Source: Deltaproteobacteria bacterium | GTDB taxonomy: Bacteria > Myxococcota > B64-G9 | DNA length: 64,000 nt | Assembly: GCA_019314375.1 (NCBI GenBank) | Contig: JAFCZJ010000005.1 | Coordinates: 22,098-86,097 of the forward strand | Direction: 5' to 3' | In this document: positions 1 through 9,752 of the stretch, in pieces | Layout: every line of letters begins with the position of its first letter | Numbering within the stretch: the first letter of the stretch is position 1 | Notes under the pieces: generated by a model | Told to the model about the DNA's origin: nothing | The model's input: only the letters and a program-made list of their open reading frames with translations | Databases searched by the model: none | Made by a program: the position numbers and the translations under genes

Positions 1-1655
1 ACTTCTTGGCTCAAACCGCCAACAATGCGCGTCCGACCCTTGACCACCCTGACGCCGGCCTTGCCGCGATGGCCAATCTTGACCGAGCCATAACCCGCGC
101 CTGAACCACGACCATAACCGGCCGTACCCATGCCGCCCAATCCCAGACCACCACCACCGCCGCCAGGACCGCCTCCGCGAGTGCCCAGACCACCAAAGCC
201 ACTGGAGTCCATGCCTCCCTTGGAAAGCCCTTCCAGTTGGTCATCCAGGCTGGTCATGGCCGCGCCACCAAAAACGCTGGAGGCATTGTCGCCGGTGCTG
301 CCACCGCGACCTTTAAGAAGGCCCAGGATACCTGCGTTGGTTGCCGCTTTGCGATCTTGCTCCCGCTTGACTTCTCGTGGGACTTCCGCGGAATCCTTGG
401 TTTTGTTTTTTGCGATGACTTTTTTCCATTTGGCGTCGTCCGCGGTCTTTGGCTCTTCTTCCTTCTTCTTCTTGATCTCGTCGAAAGTCTTCTTATCTTC
501 GGTTTGTTGCGCAGGCAAGATCATCTTGGCGAAGCGTGAAGGATCCTTAAGATAATCCGAGGCATCCAACTCTGCTTTTGGGGTCGCCTCGATCATGAAC
601 CACACACCGGCGGCGATAATGAAAAACATGCCCCACCAGGAAGTCATGGTCAGGTCTTTGGAGGCCATGCCCGCCGGGCGAATGCCTTTGGCCTGGGACA
701 CATACTCGACCACGAAGGCGACTTGCCCAATCATGATTCGAGCCCTGTCACCAAGCCTCAAGGAATAGGAACGAACCGCGCCCTGGCTTGGCAAATCGCC
801 AACGTCAACCAGCTTGCCCTCGTGGCGGACTTCCAATTCCATACCCGAAGCGATGTGAATCACATGACCGTCTTTGCCGCCTGGGCTTGCCAGCGTGAAA
901 AGTTCTCCAGGAAAGCGGTCCGTCGAGAGCTGAAAACTGGCCTTGGGATGTTCGCCGACCGTGATGACGGAACCCTCGACAAAGTGTTTGGACTCTAAGG
1001 CAATTCGTCCCCAGAGAACTTTGACTTCCAGGGCCTTGTCTCCCTGCCGTGCTTTTTCGAGCGAGTTGACTTCCCGCTGGAAAAAGACCTCACCAGACTT
1101 CGGTGCTTTTGTGTCAATTTGGCGCGGAATTTCACGCTTGCGGACAATTTGAGTACCGGTACCCGTCTCGACCGCTCGGGCGGGTGCGGGTTTTGGCTGC
1201 GTCTTTTTGGCCGCTTCGCGAACCGGCGGCTTGCGAGGCGGTTTGGCCTTGGGGGATGCTTTTTTTTGACCTGCATCGGGCCTGGTGGGACCATCCTTCA
1301 TGGCTTTCTTCGGAGCCCTTTCGGCCTTGGTTTCTACCGCATCAGAACCAACGCCGATGACAAAGACTTCCACATCGCCGATGCGGATGGTATCGCCTCG
1401 CTGCACATTGGCTTCTCGGAGGACCTCTTGGTCGTTGACCGTGGTGCCCTCTTCTGAACCCAAGTCGCTGATCAGGGCCACGCCCTCATCCGGACTTGCC
1501 CGAAGAATGGCGTGAACGCCGGATACCGACTCGTCATCGACCTGAAGGTTGGCACCAGGTCCGGAGCCCAGGATGACGCTCTTTTCTCCCTTGAACTCGC
1601 GTCGTTCACCAGCATGTTCGATGATAATTGTAAGCATTTCGCTTTTTTTAGCCAT
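1..1655 (-). CDS. FHA-domain, AgmX/PglI-type TonB-like envelope protein (GltG/GltJ-like), 3' end missing
   Basis: Starts at 1655 (MAKKSEML) behind AGGAAGAGGG and runs off the window edge after about 551 residues. Residues 20-100 form an FHA domain (GS at 30-31, SxSGVH at 43-48, N74), which in this family binds phosphothreonine in the cytoplasm. A Lys/Pro/Arg linker follows, then a second beta-rich domain (about 180-300) that recurs in the 465-aa protein at 40.2 kb. One membrane helix (MTSWWGMFFIIAAGVW) precedes a charged periplasmic stretch and a long Gly-rich segment. The last visible residues (VVKGRTRIVGGLSQE) match the start of an AgmX/PglI C-terminal domain, a TonB-like fold. It is the last visible gene of the minus-strand Glt-like operon. 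Inference: inner-membrane component that carries force or signal to periplasmic TPR partners. Confidence 0.85.
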   Translation of the reverse strand, partial: MAKKSEMLTIIIEHAGERREFKGEKSVILGSGPGANLQVDDESVSGVHAILRASPDEGVALISDLGSEEGTTVNDQEVLREANVQRGDTIRIGDVEVFVIGVGSDAVETKAERAPKKAMKDGPTRPDAGQKKASPKAKPPRKPPVREAAKKTQPKPAPARAVETGTGTQIVRKREIPRQIDTKAPKSGEVFFQREVNSLEKARQGDKALEVKVLWGRIALESKHFVEGSVITVGEHPKASFQLSTDRFPGELFTLASPGGKDGHVIHIASGMELEVRHEGKLVDVGDLPSQGAVRSYSLRLGDRARIMIGQVAFVVEYVSQAKGIRPAGMASKDLTMTSWWGMFFIIAAGVWFMIEATPKAELDASDYLKDPSRFAKMILPAQQTEDKKTFDEIKKKKEEEPKTADDAKWKKVIAKNKTKDSAEVPREVKREQDRKAATNAGILGLLKGRGGSTGDNASSVFGGAAMTSLDDQLEGLSKGGMDSSGFGGLGTRGGGPGGGGGGLGLGGMGTAGYGRGSGAGYGSVKIGHRGKAGVRVVKGRTRIVGGLSQE

Positions 1656-1679
1656 GTCTTAGCCCTCTTCCTGTTCCGC

Positions 1680-1955
1680 TCAGAGGTTGTCTACACTTTT
1701 GATCATTTCGGGCAAAAAGTTGTCTCTGACCCGAATGAGCAAGTTGAAATTGGCCTTTTTCTTGTTCATCAAATAAGACCCCTCCGGTTTGGTTAACTCG
1801 CCGGTGATGGTCACATCCGAAAAATCGATGATGGTGGTCTGCTTGTAAACCTTTTGGACTTCACCTTCTTCGGCGCCCTGCGCAAAAGAGGGCTGGGCTG
1901 AAAGAAGCAGTCCGAGGGCGGCTGTTATAATGAGAATCCACTTCATCACTGTCAT
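1680..1955 (-). CDS. small exported protein of the Glt-like cluster
   Basis: 91 residues starting MTVMKWIL, placed by the strong AAGGAGG five bases upstream; the reading frame is open further upstream but has no such site. A signal peptide ends near AQPSFAQG. The mature part is short (VYKQTTIIDFSDVTITGEL, then MNKKKANFNLLIRVRDNF). I know the same pattern (IDF.DV.I.GEL..P.G) from small conserved proteins beside AgmX-type genes in Myxococcota. It has a clear counterpart at 38281-38553 (YRFDNLDVEGNVKTPQ, FLKRIRKRFRSFRLP). It lies between the TPR lipoprotein gene and the FHA/AgmX gene, the same position as its counterpart. Function unknown; inference: small periplasmic partner of the envelope complex. 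Confidence 0.8.
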   Translation of the reverse strand: MTVMKWILIITAALGLLLSAQPSFAQGAEEGEVQKVYKQTTIIDFSDVTITGELTKPEGSYLMNKKKANFNLLIRVRDNFLPEMIKSVDNL

Positions 1956-2057
1956 CTTTTCCTCCTTGGGGAACCTGATGCAAGCGAGTGTAGCTTGCGA
2001 CATCCAACCTGTCTTTAGGTTCCGAAACATCACCAAATTCTTTCAAAAAACAAGATC

Positions 2058-3614
2058 TCAGCCAGCCTTTTTGTCTTCTTTCGCCTTGGCTGGAGCATCC
2101 TTTTTCGTATCCTCAGCCTTGGGCTTGTCGGCAGCTTTGTCCTTGGCAGCCTTGTCCTTGGGCTTGTCGGCAGCTTTGTCCTTGGGCTTGTCGGCAGCCT
2201 TGTCCTTGGGCTTGTCGGCAGCTTTGTCCTTGGGCTTGTCGGCGGCTTTGTCCTTGGACCCTTCTGTACCCGTATCCGGCAGTGTCTCTCCCTCAGTCGG
2301 GACAGGTTCGGCGTCTTCTCCGGCCTTCAGCATTTCCTGTAGTTTTTGCTGACCGGCTTTGCCCTTCGTGGTGTCCTTCTTCGCAGCCGCTGCTCGGGCT
2401 TTACGTTTCTTTTTTTCTTCTTCTTGTTGCTTCCGGTCGTCCTCTGCCTGATCTACCTTCATCTGGCGAGCCATTTCAAGGCGAGCCTGAGCACCTTGCA
2501 GGCGGTTGTGGACGGGATCGCTTTTGCTTACCTTCCCCACTACTTTCTTGTACCGTTTGTAGTACTCAACAGCCTTGGCGTAATTCCTGAGCAGACTGTC
2601 TTGAATGAGGCCCACCGCATAGATGCTTTGGGCATCCTTGGGCTCGCGGTGCAAAACCTTCTCGAACATTTCAAGGGATTTTTTGCCGTCTCCCAAACCG
2701 AATACGGCAAAGGCAAGCCCTTTGATGGCGATCAAGTTGTTCCTGTCTTTTGAGAGAACCTGCTCGTATGCCTTGCTTGCGCGCTGATAGTCGCGGAAGC
2801 GATGCGCCATGGCCGCGATATTGATCAGGGCTTCATTGTAATTCGGATCAATTTTCAAGGCCTTCTCAAACTGGGACTGGGCCTCTCGGAATCGTTTTTG
2901 GCCGATAAATATCATGCCCAAATTGTTGTAGATGCCCGCGTCCTCAGGAATGGACTTGTCTTCTTTCCTGAGCTTCTCAAGCATTTTGCCGGCATTGATG
3001 GCCAGCAACTCGGCCTTTTTGAACTCCTTCTGATCGTAGTAGATAAGGGTCATGTTCTTGTAGGCTTCCACGTTGGTGGGTGCCCTGGCCAGAAGCTTGT
3101 AACCCGTTTTGACTGCCTTGTTGTATTCCTTGTTCAGTCGATAGACCACGATGAGATTATTCATCAACTGGGGGTCGCGGGGTACCGTTTTCAGGGCTTC
3201 GCGATAATGGGCGATGGCCTTGTCGAACTTGTTTTGCCGCCTGAACACCACACCCAAATTCAGCAGGGCCTGACGGTGATCGGGTTTGATCTTGAGCGTC
3301 TCAGCATATTCCGTGGCTGCACCATTCAGGTCATTTTGTTTCATCAGAATCACGCCCACGTTGAAGTGTGCGTCGACCAGTTTTCCGTCATTGCCCTTGT
3401 AATGGGTCAGTGATTTCCTGAGCAGAGCCACTCCCTGCTCCAGTTTTCCCGCTTCAATGGCCGCCAGCCCTTCATTGAAATAGGCCTCGGCGGGTTTGAT
3501 CTTGATTACTTTTTGTATTTTCGTGTCGGGCTTGACCACCACCTTTTCGGGGCAGCCCGTCGCAAATACCGCAGCAACGACGACGATGGGCAGGATCGAA
3601 TGATTCATGCGCAT
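2058..3614 (-). CDS. TPR lipoprotein, GltE/AglT-like
   Basis: 518 residues from MRMNHSIL at 3614, chosen because GAGGAAG lies seven bases upstream; the open frame reaches 3752 but that part overlaps the upstream gene and is not protein-like. The signal peptide ends in a lipobox (FATGC), so it should be a lipoprotein. About nine TPR units fill residues 45-360 (for example PDHRQALLNLGVVFRRQNKFDKA). The C-terminus is a charged coiled region, then a low-complexity tail with several tandem KPKDKAAD units. Family and context match the gliding-motility TPR lipoprotein GltE (AglT), an outer-membrane-anchored scaffold in Myxococcus. The paralog at 37151-38284 has the TPR part without the long tail. 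The family call is inference from motif and synteny. Confidence 0.82.
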   Translation of the reverse strand: MRMNHSILPIVVVAAVFATGCPEKVVVKPDTKIQKVIKIKPAEAYFNEGLAAIEAGKLEQGVALLRKSLTHYKGNDGKLVDAHFNVGVILMKQNDLNGAATEYAETLKIKPDHRQALLNLGVVFRRQNKFDKAIAHYREALKTVPRDPQLMNNLIVVYRLNKEYNKAVKTGYKLLARAPTNVEAYKNMTLIYYDQKEFKKAELLAINAGKMLEKLRKEDKSIPEDAGIYNNLGMIFIGQKRFREAQSQFEKALKIDPNYNEALINIAAMAHRFRDYQRASKAYEQVLSKDRNNLIAIKGLAFAVFGLGDGKKSLEMFEKVLHREPKDAQSIYAVGLIQDSLLRNYAKAVEYYKRYKKVVGKVSKSDPVHNRLQGAQARLEMARQMKVDQAEDDRKQQEEEKKKRKARAAAAKKDTTKGKAGQQKLQEMLKAGEDAEPVPTEGETLPDTGTEGSKDKAADKPKDKAADKPKDKAADKPKDKAADKPKDKAAKDKAADKPKAEDTKKDAPAKAKEDKKAG

Positions 3615-3654
3615 GGCTAGACTTCCTCGTTTCGCTTGTCGTTCCATCAGGGCC

Positions 3655-6600
3655 TCAAGAGGTCGGCTCAGCGCCGGTTTCCTGTCCAGGAGCACCTGGG
3701 GTTCCCTTGACTGCCGGCACCACCGGAACTTCCTTCGGCTCCGGCACGTCAAGCTTGTTCAGTTGAGGGCCCGCATCATAGAAAAACTCGGTGGACACCA
3801 GCCCGGCCGAATAGACAGCCGGGTATTTATTGGTCTCGAAAGTACGCACCAGGTCTTGGGCCATCAAGGTCCAGCTGCCGTAAATGCCTTTCGCGTTGGA
3901 CACGCTGATCGCCTTGTTCAGGAAAACAATGGCTTTTTCTTCCAGCGGCAAGGCCTGTTTCTGTAGTTCTTCTACATAAATGTCCTGTTGTTCCATCGTC
4001 AAACCGCCTGGCACCGGGGCGTCCAGCATGGCCCGGCCAAGATCCTTGCTCAGTTCGGCGATGCGAACGAGGGCCGCCACCGACCAGTCAGGATCCCCGA
4101 ATCCGATGATTTCTTGATACTTCTTTTCCAGCTTGGGGCGGATGTCGATTTTCTTGAACAGGTTGCGCTTGAGTGTGCGTGGCGGCAAAACCAGCTTCAA
4201 GGCGATGAACTCTTCAAACTCGGGCTGAACCTGCAAGAAGCGGGAGTGAGCCGCGGCCAGACGCGCCTCCGGATTTCGAGCCTTTTCTTCAAGCTTGTTG
4301 TAGCCCTCGATGATCTTGTCCAGCAGCTTGTCTGAGTCTTTGGTCTTGCCCATCTTCCGGAGGGCCATGGCATGTCGATACAAGACGTTGAGCATACGCC
4401 CAGGACTTGAGCGCTCGACGAATTTCTCCAAATAACCATCAAAAACGCGATCGGCGTTGCGCCATTTGCCCTGTTGCTCGTAGATTTTGCCAACCTTCAA
4501 GAAGAGGTCAGGGGTGTCGTCCTTGTCAGGGAAGTGCTTGATGTAGAGTCCGTAGTTTTTGATGGCCTTGGCATACTGCCCCATGGATTCGCGCAGAAGT
4601 CCGGCGTTGAATAGCGAGTCGGAGGCCTCTTTGTCCGTGATCAGGACGACCTTCGTCTCCTCTTTCTTCTTTCCGCGTCGACGCCGACTTCTCTTTTTGG
4701 CCTTTTTTCTTTTCCCTTTTTTACCCTTTTTGACCGTCTTGCCCTCTTGTTCGAGCCATTTGTTGAAAAGTTTTTCATTAAAGACCGCGGCCGTCCCGAA
4801 GTCGGCGATCCGATCGTAAAACGATGCCAGGTAGCCGATGGTCGGGTTGATGCGATCCGACTTCTTGTAATTTTTCAGCAATCGCTTGCCCGCACGGATG
4901 GCCAGATCCAGTTGGTTTGCTTCGTCGTAGATGACCATGGCCGCGTACAAGGCCCGATGCGAGTATTTGCTCTTGGGAAAATCGTTGGCGAATTTGTCGA
5001 ATCCGGTTGCGGCCCCCAAGGAATCGGTCTTCCGCAAGGCCAAGACCACGTTGTAGCCGGACTCTTCCACGAGACTTTGGATCTCGGGGGCGAATTTTTG
5101 TTTCTTGGCCACCGGGCTTTTCATCAAAACTTCGTTCTTTTGGAAGGTCAGGGCCCAATAATTGACCGCCTTCCATGATGCGTTTCGATCCTTTTCCTCG
5201 TCGGACAAGGTGGCCTTCATGTACAGGCTGTTCAGCGAGAGGCGCACGGCTTTCAGTGCGTATTCGTTCCGCGGATAGCGTTCGATGATCTCGCCAAAGC
5301 GTTTGGCCATCTCCGCAAAGTGCCGGTACTTGTAAAAGACGAAGGCGCTCTTGAAGCGAATGGGGATGTACATGTCATGCTTGGCGGCTGCGCTCGAATA
5401 TACATCCGCCGCGGCCAAGAACTTCTTTTCAAAGAATGGGATGTCTTTTTTGACCAGTTTGTCCTTGGACACCGTGCCGGATTGGACAAAGGACATTTTC
5501 TGGTGCTTGATGATTTTGCTCTCTTCTTTTCCGAGTTTGCCTTTGCCTCTTTTGGCTTTCCAATCACGGCAATCCTTTTTCTGGGTGTCGCGCATGACCA
5601 TGCACTTCTCCCAGCAAAGCACCGCATTGTAAGAGGCCTCGGGCGAGTACACACCATCCCGCTTCTTTTCCACCACCAGGGCATACTGCTGACCAGCGGT
5701 GTAAAAGTCGCCCATCTTGTAAAGGATGTCAGAGTAGTACCAGCGCAACTTGTACGCATACAGACTATCCGGGAAGGTCTCCAGGTACTTGGCATAAATG
5801 CTCTTGGCCAAATTGTAGGTATCCCAGCTTTTGGTCTCCTGTGCCTCTTTGTGGTAGCTGGTCACGAGGTCCCGAAGTGACTCTTCCACCATGGTGTTGG
5901 CCTTGGCGATGGCCATTTTGTTGGCTTTGTTGACTTCAGCCCAATGGGAGCCCGGTCGGTACTGATCGATCAGTCGGTTGACTTCTTGTTTGACCTTGTT
6001 CCGCTTGTTCATCTTGCGATAAGCCATGACGACGGAGTTGTGGAAGGCAGGACAATTGGGATCCGTGGGGTACTCGTTAAGCAACAAGCGGTTGGACTTG
6101 ACGGTCATCTCCGCCTTGCCCTGTTTTTCATAGGTTCGGGCCAGCTTGCGAAGAAACCTGAGTGTTTCTTTCTTGCCCACTTGGCTCAGATAGTACTCTT
6201 GTGCTGATTCCAGCGCTTCGATTTGGGCGAAAGACAGGACCATGTCCTGCAGGGCCTCACGCTTAAGCTGGATCTTATTCTTGTCACCGCCCGATTTTTG
6301 CGATTCCTGGGTGGCCAGTTCCGCCACCAACTTGAACTTCTCCAGCGCTTTTTCGTACTCGCCCAGGTTGTAGTCACACCAACTCAGCTTATAAAGAGCA
6401 AAAGTGTAAACCTTGGATTCCTTGAATTTAAGCGCCCGCTCGTAGGCCTTCTTGGCGTTGAAGACGTCGTCCGCGTTGAAGTAATGCTCGCCCATGGCCA
6501 GGTAGGCATCGGGCACGAAACGGCTCTCCGGATGGCCCTTGATTAAGTCCCAGTACATCTTGACGCCTTCGGACTTGTTGCCACTCTCGTAGAGGTTGTA

Positions 6601-7269
6601 GCCCATCGTGAAGAGTACTTCGTCCCGGCGGTGATAGTTCTTGTACTTTTTCAAGATGACGGAATACACGTCCATGGTCTGCTTTGTGTAAACTTGGCTT
6701 TTCCGATTGTCGATCTTGGGTTCGGCGGCGTTGGGATCGGTTTCGCGCTTGGCGAACCATGCCTGAACGGCCTTGTCGTATGTCTGCATCTCCGTGTAGT
6801 AGATGGAGCGAGCTTTTTCGTAGTAACGCTCAGCCAATCGGAAAAGCAGATCGGCTTTGATCGGGCCGTCGGACGTGGTTTGGATAATCTCGCGCAGCTG
6901 GCCGATCTCGTCGTCCAACAACTTCTCTTCCAGGGTGGCGCCCGCGGCCTTTTTCTCTTCGACCATGGGCAGCTTGATCTTGGCGGGACCTGCGTCTTCT
7001 TCTTTCTCGTCTTGTTTCTTTTCTTTCTTTTTGTCGAATTCCGGTACCTCGGAGAACTCGAGACTACGACCCCGTTTCTTCTTTTTTCTTTTCTTCCTCT
7101 TCTTGCGTTTTGATCTTTTCTTTTTTCTCTTTTTCTTTTTCTTGCTTTTGGCCACCAGCGTACCTTCGTGAAAAACGCCGGCCTGAATAGTCGTCGGGGC
7201 CAAGGCACCAAGGCCAAAGGCTATGATCAGGCAAAGGACCCAGGTTTTCATTGTGCCAAACAGGTTCAT
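3655..7269 (-). CDS. large exported TPR protein, GltD/AgmU-like
   Basis: 1204 residues from MNLFGTMKTW at 7269 (GGAGG six bases upstream, 13 bases after the preceding stop). A signal peptide ends near TTIQAG. Directly after it (residues 41-68) comes an almost pure Lys/Arg tract, and a second basic tract lies near 843-866. The rest is alpha-helical repeats of TPR type. The last 200 residues carry the block LDAPVPGGLTMEQQDIYVEE followed by LPLEEKA, closely matched by IYDAPLPKGLSERELEIYRQ and FPIEDKA in the 34068-37154 protein. This block is typical of the very large AgmU/GltD TPR proteins of Myxococcota. Predicted periplasmic scaffold; the function in gliding or another envelope process is inference. 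Confidence 0.82.
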   Translation of the reverse strand: MNLFGTMKTWVLCLIIAFGLGALAPTTIQAGVFHEGTLVAKSKKKKKRKKKRSKRKKRKKRKKKKRGRSLEFSEVPEFDKKKEKKQDEKEEDAGPAKIKLPMVEEKKAAGATLEEKLLDDEIGQLREIIQTTSDGPIKADLLFRLAERYYEKARSIYYTEMQTYDKAVQAWFAKRETDPNAAEPKIDNRKSQVYTKQTMDVYSVILKKYKNYHRRDEVLFTMGYNLYESGNKSEGVKMYWDLIKGHPESRFVPDAYLAMGEHYFNADDVFNAKKAYERALKFKESKVYTFALYKLSWCDYNLGEYEKALEKFKLVAELATQESQKSGGDKNKIQLKREALQDMVLSFAQIEALESAQEYYLSQVGKKETLRFLRKLARTYEKQGKAEMTVKSNRLLLNEYPTDPNCPAFHNSVVMAYRKMNKRNKVKQEVNRLIDQYRPGSHWAEVNKANKMAIAKANTMVEESLRDLVTSYHKEAQETKSWDTYNLAKSIYAKYLETFPDSLYAYKLRWYYSDILYKMGDFYTAGQQYALVVEKKRDGVYSPEASYNAVLCWEKCMVMRDTQKKDCRDWKAKRGKGKLGKEESKIIKHQKMSFVQSGTVSKDKLVKKDIPFFEKKFLAAADVYSSAAAKHDMYIPIRFKSAFVFYKYRHFAEMAKRFGEIIERYPRNEYALKAVRLSLNSLYMKATLSDEEKDRNASWKAVNYWALTFQKNEVLMKSPVAKKQKFAPEIQSLVEESGYNVVLALRKTDSLGAATGFDKFANDFPKSKYSHRALYAAMVIYDEANQLDLAIRAGKRLLKNYKKSDRINPTIGYLASFYDRIADFGTAAVFNEKLFNKWLEQEGKTVKKGKKGKRKKAKKRSRRRRGKKKEETKVVLITDKEASDSLFNAGLLRESMGQYAKAIKNYGLYIKHFPDKDDTPDLFLKVGKIYEQQGKWRNADRVFDGYLEKFVERSSPGRMLNVLYRHAMALRKMGKTKDSDKLLDKIIEGYNKLEEKARNPEARLAAAHSRFLQVQPEFEEFIALKLVLPPRTLKRNLFKKIDIRPKLEKKYQEIIGFGDPDWSVAALVRIAELSKDLGRAMLDAPVPGGLTMEQQDIYVEELQKQALPLEEKAIVFLNKAISVSNAKGIYGSWTLMAQDLVRTFETNKYPAVYSAGLVSTEFFYDAGPQLNKLDVPEPKEVPVVPAVKGTPGAPGQETGAEPTS

Positions 7270-7282
7270 CGACTTCCTCCGG

Positions 7283-8881
7283 TCACTTCGATGCCTCAGA
7301 TGGACAAGCACGCCGTACTGTGTATTCGTAGAAACCCATCTCGTCGTCCCAATACTCTCTCTTGAACGGCCAGTAGTTGTGGGTTTCGTCGGGAACTTTG
7401 GGACGCGGGGCCAACTTCCCGCGTTGTTCAGCCTTGATATTCAGGCCCGCCTTGAGCAAGAGGCGCTCACGGGTCGTGATCTCCAGATTGACCATCTTGG
7501 CATGCCCAACGAAGCCTAAGATGGTTTGGTAGCTCTGCATCAAGTTGGCTTTGACGAAGCCACCGGCTGTCTTTTCAAGCAGGCTGCGCTGCATCGTCAC
7601 GACACCGCCCAGCTCTTCAGCCAAGCGACTGCCTTTCCACTCACCAACCTGAACGATGGCCTTGGCTTCCCGGTCCAGTGAACGCAGGAAATGGCGAAAG
7701 TTTTCCACGCGGGGATTGTCGAGCAAAGCCTGGCGCACTTTCCCGGGCACCTTGGCCATCGGATCAGAAGCGTCCAACTTATCTCTGAGCAAGAGAGAAG
7801 CAAATTGCTCATTGGTCAAGGAGCCGCCGACCAGGTTTTTCAATGTAGGCAGCAAGACTTCATAGTTGTCTCTGTAATAGGCCAGAGCCGTTTTGGCCTC
7901 GTCGTAGAGGCAAACCTGGAAGTAAACCGTGGCTTTGAGTATCCAGCTCTCGGGATGCAGCAGGTCTTTGTATCGTGGTGCATGCAGAGAATGCAGAGCG
8001 CCCAGGGCCTTGCCGTATTCTTGTCGCATATAGAAGGCCCAGCCGATTTCAAACATGGAGTCGGCCCAATCCTGGCTAAGGCGCGGGATGCGTGAGTAGT
8101 ACATCACCGCCTTGTCGTAGTCACCCTTGCCGTAATACGATCGCGCCAAATTCAAGGTGCAAAGTTGCCAAATGCGCTGGATATCCTCGTAAGTTGCCAG
8201 GGCGCGAAGGGCTTTGGCCTTTGTGCGTCCCGACAGGTCCACGATTTGCTCGAATAGCTTGATGGCCAAGTCGTATTCTTGCTGCATTTTCGATTCCGAG
8301 CCGGCCAGATTGTAGCGCACACCCAAGCGGGTGTGAATGATGGCTTGCAAGAAGAGCGACTTGGCAAAGACAGGGCTCTTGGTGTCCACGGCCCCGAGGA
8401 AGGCCAGGCTCTCCGCATATTTTTCCTGACGGTACAACAACAAGCCCACGTAAAAGTTGATCCGACTTAATGACATGGGATCCATGCCGGCAAACTCTTG
8501 GCTGTTGTAATATTTGTTAATTTGCGAAGGGATCAGGGTGTCGTCTCTGAGCGACTTGGCAACTTTGATCAGGCCCTCGGCACCCTTAAGGTAATAGGGG
8601 TGCGCCGGACCCGCGACAAAGACCGCATTATAATAGGCCAAGGCCGATTGGTACATCCCCATCTTGAACAGGGACTGGGCAAGGTAGTATTCGGCCTGGG
8701 TCCGATTGGCTGCCACGGTATCGGTCATGCGAACCTGGTAGAAAAGCAAGGATGCGCGACCGAGGTCTTCGTTGTTGTAGGCCTCAACGGCCTGGTTGAG
8801 CATGCCCCCTGCCCCCTGGGCCATAGCCAGGGATGGAGCTGCGAGAGCGATCAATACGAACAAGGCAATGTGCCGTCTCAT
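7283..8881 (-). CDS. exported TPR protein, GltC-like
   Basis: 532 residues from MRRHIALF at 8881, behind GGAGGAG. The signal peptide ends near SLAMAQG. TPR-like helices cover about residues 25-350 (YLAQSLFKMGMYQSALAYYN). The C-terminus holds a distinctive aromatic block (NYWPFKREYWDDEMGFYEY). The paralog at 32222-34081 shares the central ESSWTLFRMG/FEIGWAFYMR helix pair and ends with a similar EYWPYDGEEWPDEFE. The length and the position next to an AgmU-like gene fit GltC, a periplasmic TPR component of the Myxococcus gliding machinery. It sits 13 bases before the 1204-aa gene and 47 bases after the barrel gene, so it is probably co-transcribed. Confidence 0.8.
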   Translation of the reverse strand: MRRHIALFVLIALAAPSLAMAQGAGGMLNQAVEAYNNEDLGRASLLFYQVRMTDTVAANRTQAEYYLAQSLFKMGMYQSALAYYNAVFVAGPAHPYYLKGAEGLIKVAKSLRDDTLIPSQINKYYNSQEFAGMDPMSLSRINFYVGLLLYRQEKYAESLAFLGAVDTKSPVFAKSLFLQAIIHTRLGVRYNLAGSESKMQQEYDLAIKLFEQIVDLSGRTKAKALRALATYEDIQRIWQLCTLNLARSYYGKGDYDKAVMYYSRIPRLSQDWADSMFEIGWAFYMRQEYGKALGALHSLHAPRYKDLLHPESWILKATVYFQVCLYDEAKTALAYYRDNYEVLLPTLKNLVGGSLTNEQFASLLLRDKLDASDPMAKVPGKVRQALLDNPRVENFRHFLRSLDREAKAIVQVGEWKGSRLAEELGGVVTMQRSLLEKTAGGFVKANLMQSYQTILGFVGHAKMVNLEITTRERLLLKAGLNIKAEQRGKLAPRPKVPDETHNYWPFKREYWDDEMGFYEYTVRRACPSEASK

Positions 8882-8928
8882 CTTAGGGTCTCCTCCGCTG
8901 CGTCTGCGTCCGTTGTCCGCCCTGGCCA

Positions 8929-9732
8929 TCACTTATACGGGCTCCAGATTTCGACAGGGTCCTCACCGCCGAACAGGAAGCTCAAGCCCAGATTGACGAA
9001 CAAGGTGTTGCGAATCTTGGTCTCATCCTGGGCGATGGTGGCCGCGGATGCTTCACCCTTAACCCGAGCGGCGAAGGTGTAATCTCGCACATCCAAGCGA
9101 ATGGCGAACCATCGGCTAAGGAAGATACGGAAGCCCAGACCGAAGGTGCCCACGAAGTAGTTGCCCGTGTCGACCCAGTAGCCGCTTGCGTTTTTGAACT
9201 CGGTGGAGGCCATGCCGCCGCCTGCGCTCAGGTAGAAGTCAGCGTGGCCCAAAACTCGATTGAACAGGGTCCACTTGCCGTAAATGGGGCTGAACTGGAT
9301 GTTGATGCCCACGAAGTTGTTGATCATGGCCAAGTCGGCGTTGGATGGGCTGAGCTGGGCGTCTTTTTTCACTTCGTCGTAAGCCGTGGTGTAGTGGTTG
9401 CCGAAGCGCAGGCCATCACCCTTGTAAGTGGCCGGGTCGCTGCCTTCAACCTTGTCGCCCATGGCGAAAGGCACCTTGCAGGACATCCAAATGGCCTCCA
9501 GGGCAAAGGCCTCGTCCAGGTGGTAGTCGAAAGCCAGGGTGCCCGAGTAATGCTGGGTGAAGATGTCGTCCACGCTCAGGCCACCGAAAAGCGCCACTTC
9601 AAATTTGTTCTTGACCGAATAATCACGTTTCTGAATCACGTGCACACGTTCGTTCTGGCTCTGTGCCCAGACCGTCGGGGCCAGTAAGCAGACCGTCAAG
9701 ATGGCGAACAGGACTCGCGTAATCCGCGTCAT
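8929..9732 (-). CDS. outer-membrane beta-barrel protein, GltA/GltB-like
   Basis: 267 residues from MTRITRVL at 9732 (GGAGCGAGGTG upstream). The signal peptide ends at TVWAQS. Alternating aromatic/polar strands follow (KFEVALFGGLSVDDIF, FYLSAGGG, FGLGFRIFLSRWFAIRLDVR), and the chain ends in aromatic residues, as expected for a small outer-membrane barrel of the myxobacterial OMP type. The 29433-30089 product shares the FGGL...DF, YLSAGLG and WMSVRVDLRD blocks, and the upstream neighbour at 9753-10481 is a closer paralog. Adjacent paralogous barrels recall GltA/GltB. Predicted role: outer-membrane anchor of the complex. Confidence 0.8.
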   Translation of the reverse strand: MTRITRVLFAILTVCLLAPTVWAQSQNERVHVIQKRDYSVKNKFEVALFGGLSVDDIFTQHYSGTLAFDYHLDEAFALEAIWMSCKVPFAMGDKVEGSDPATYKGDGLRFGNHYTTAYDEVKKDAQLSPSNADLAMINNFVGINIQFSPIYGKWTLFNRVLGHADFYLSAGGGMASTEFKNASGYWVDTGNYFVGTFGLGFRIFLSRWFAIRLDVRDYTFAARVKGEASAATIAQDETKIRNTLFVNLGLSFLFGGEDPVEIWSPYK

Positions 9733-9752
9733 GGTGTCACCTCGCTCCCATT

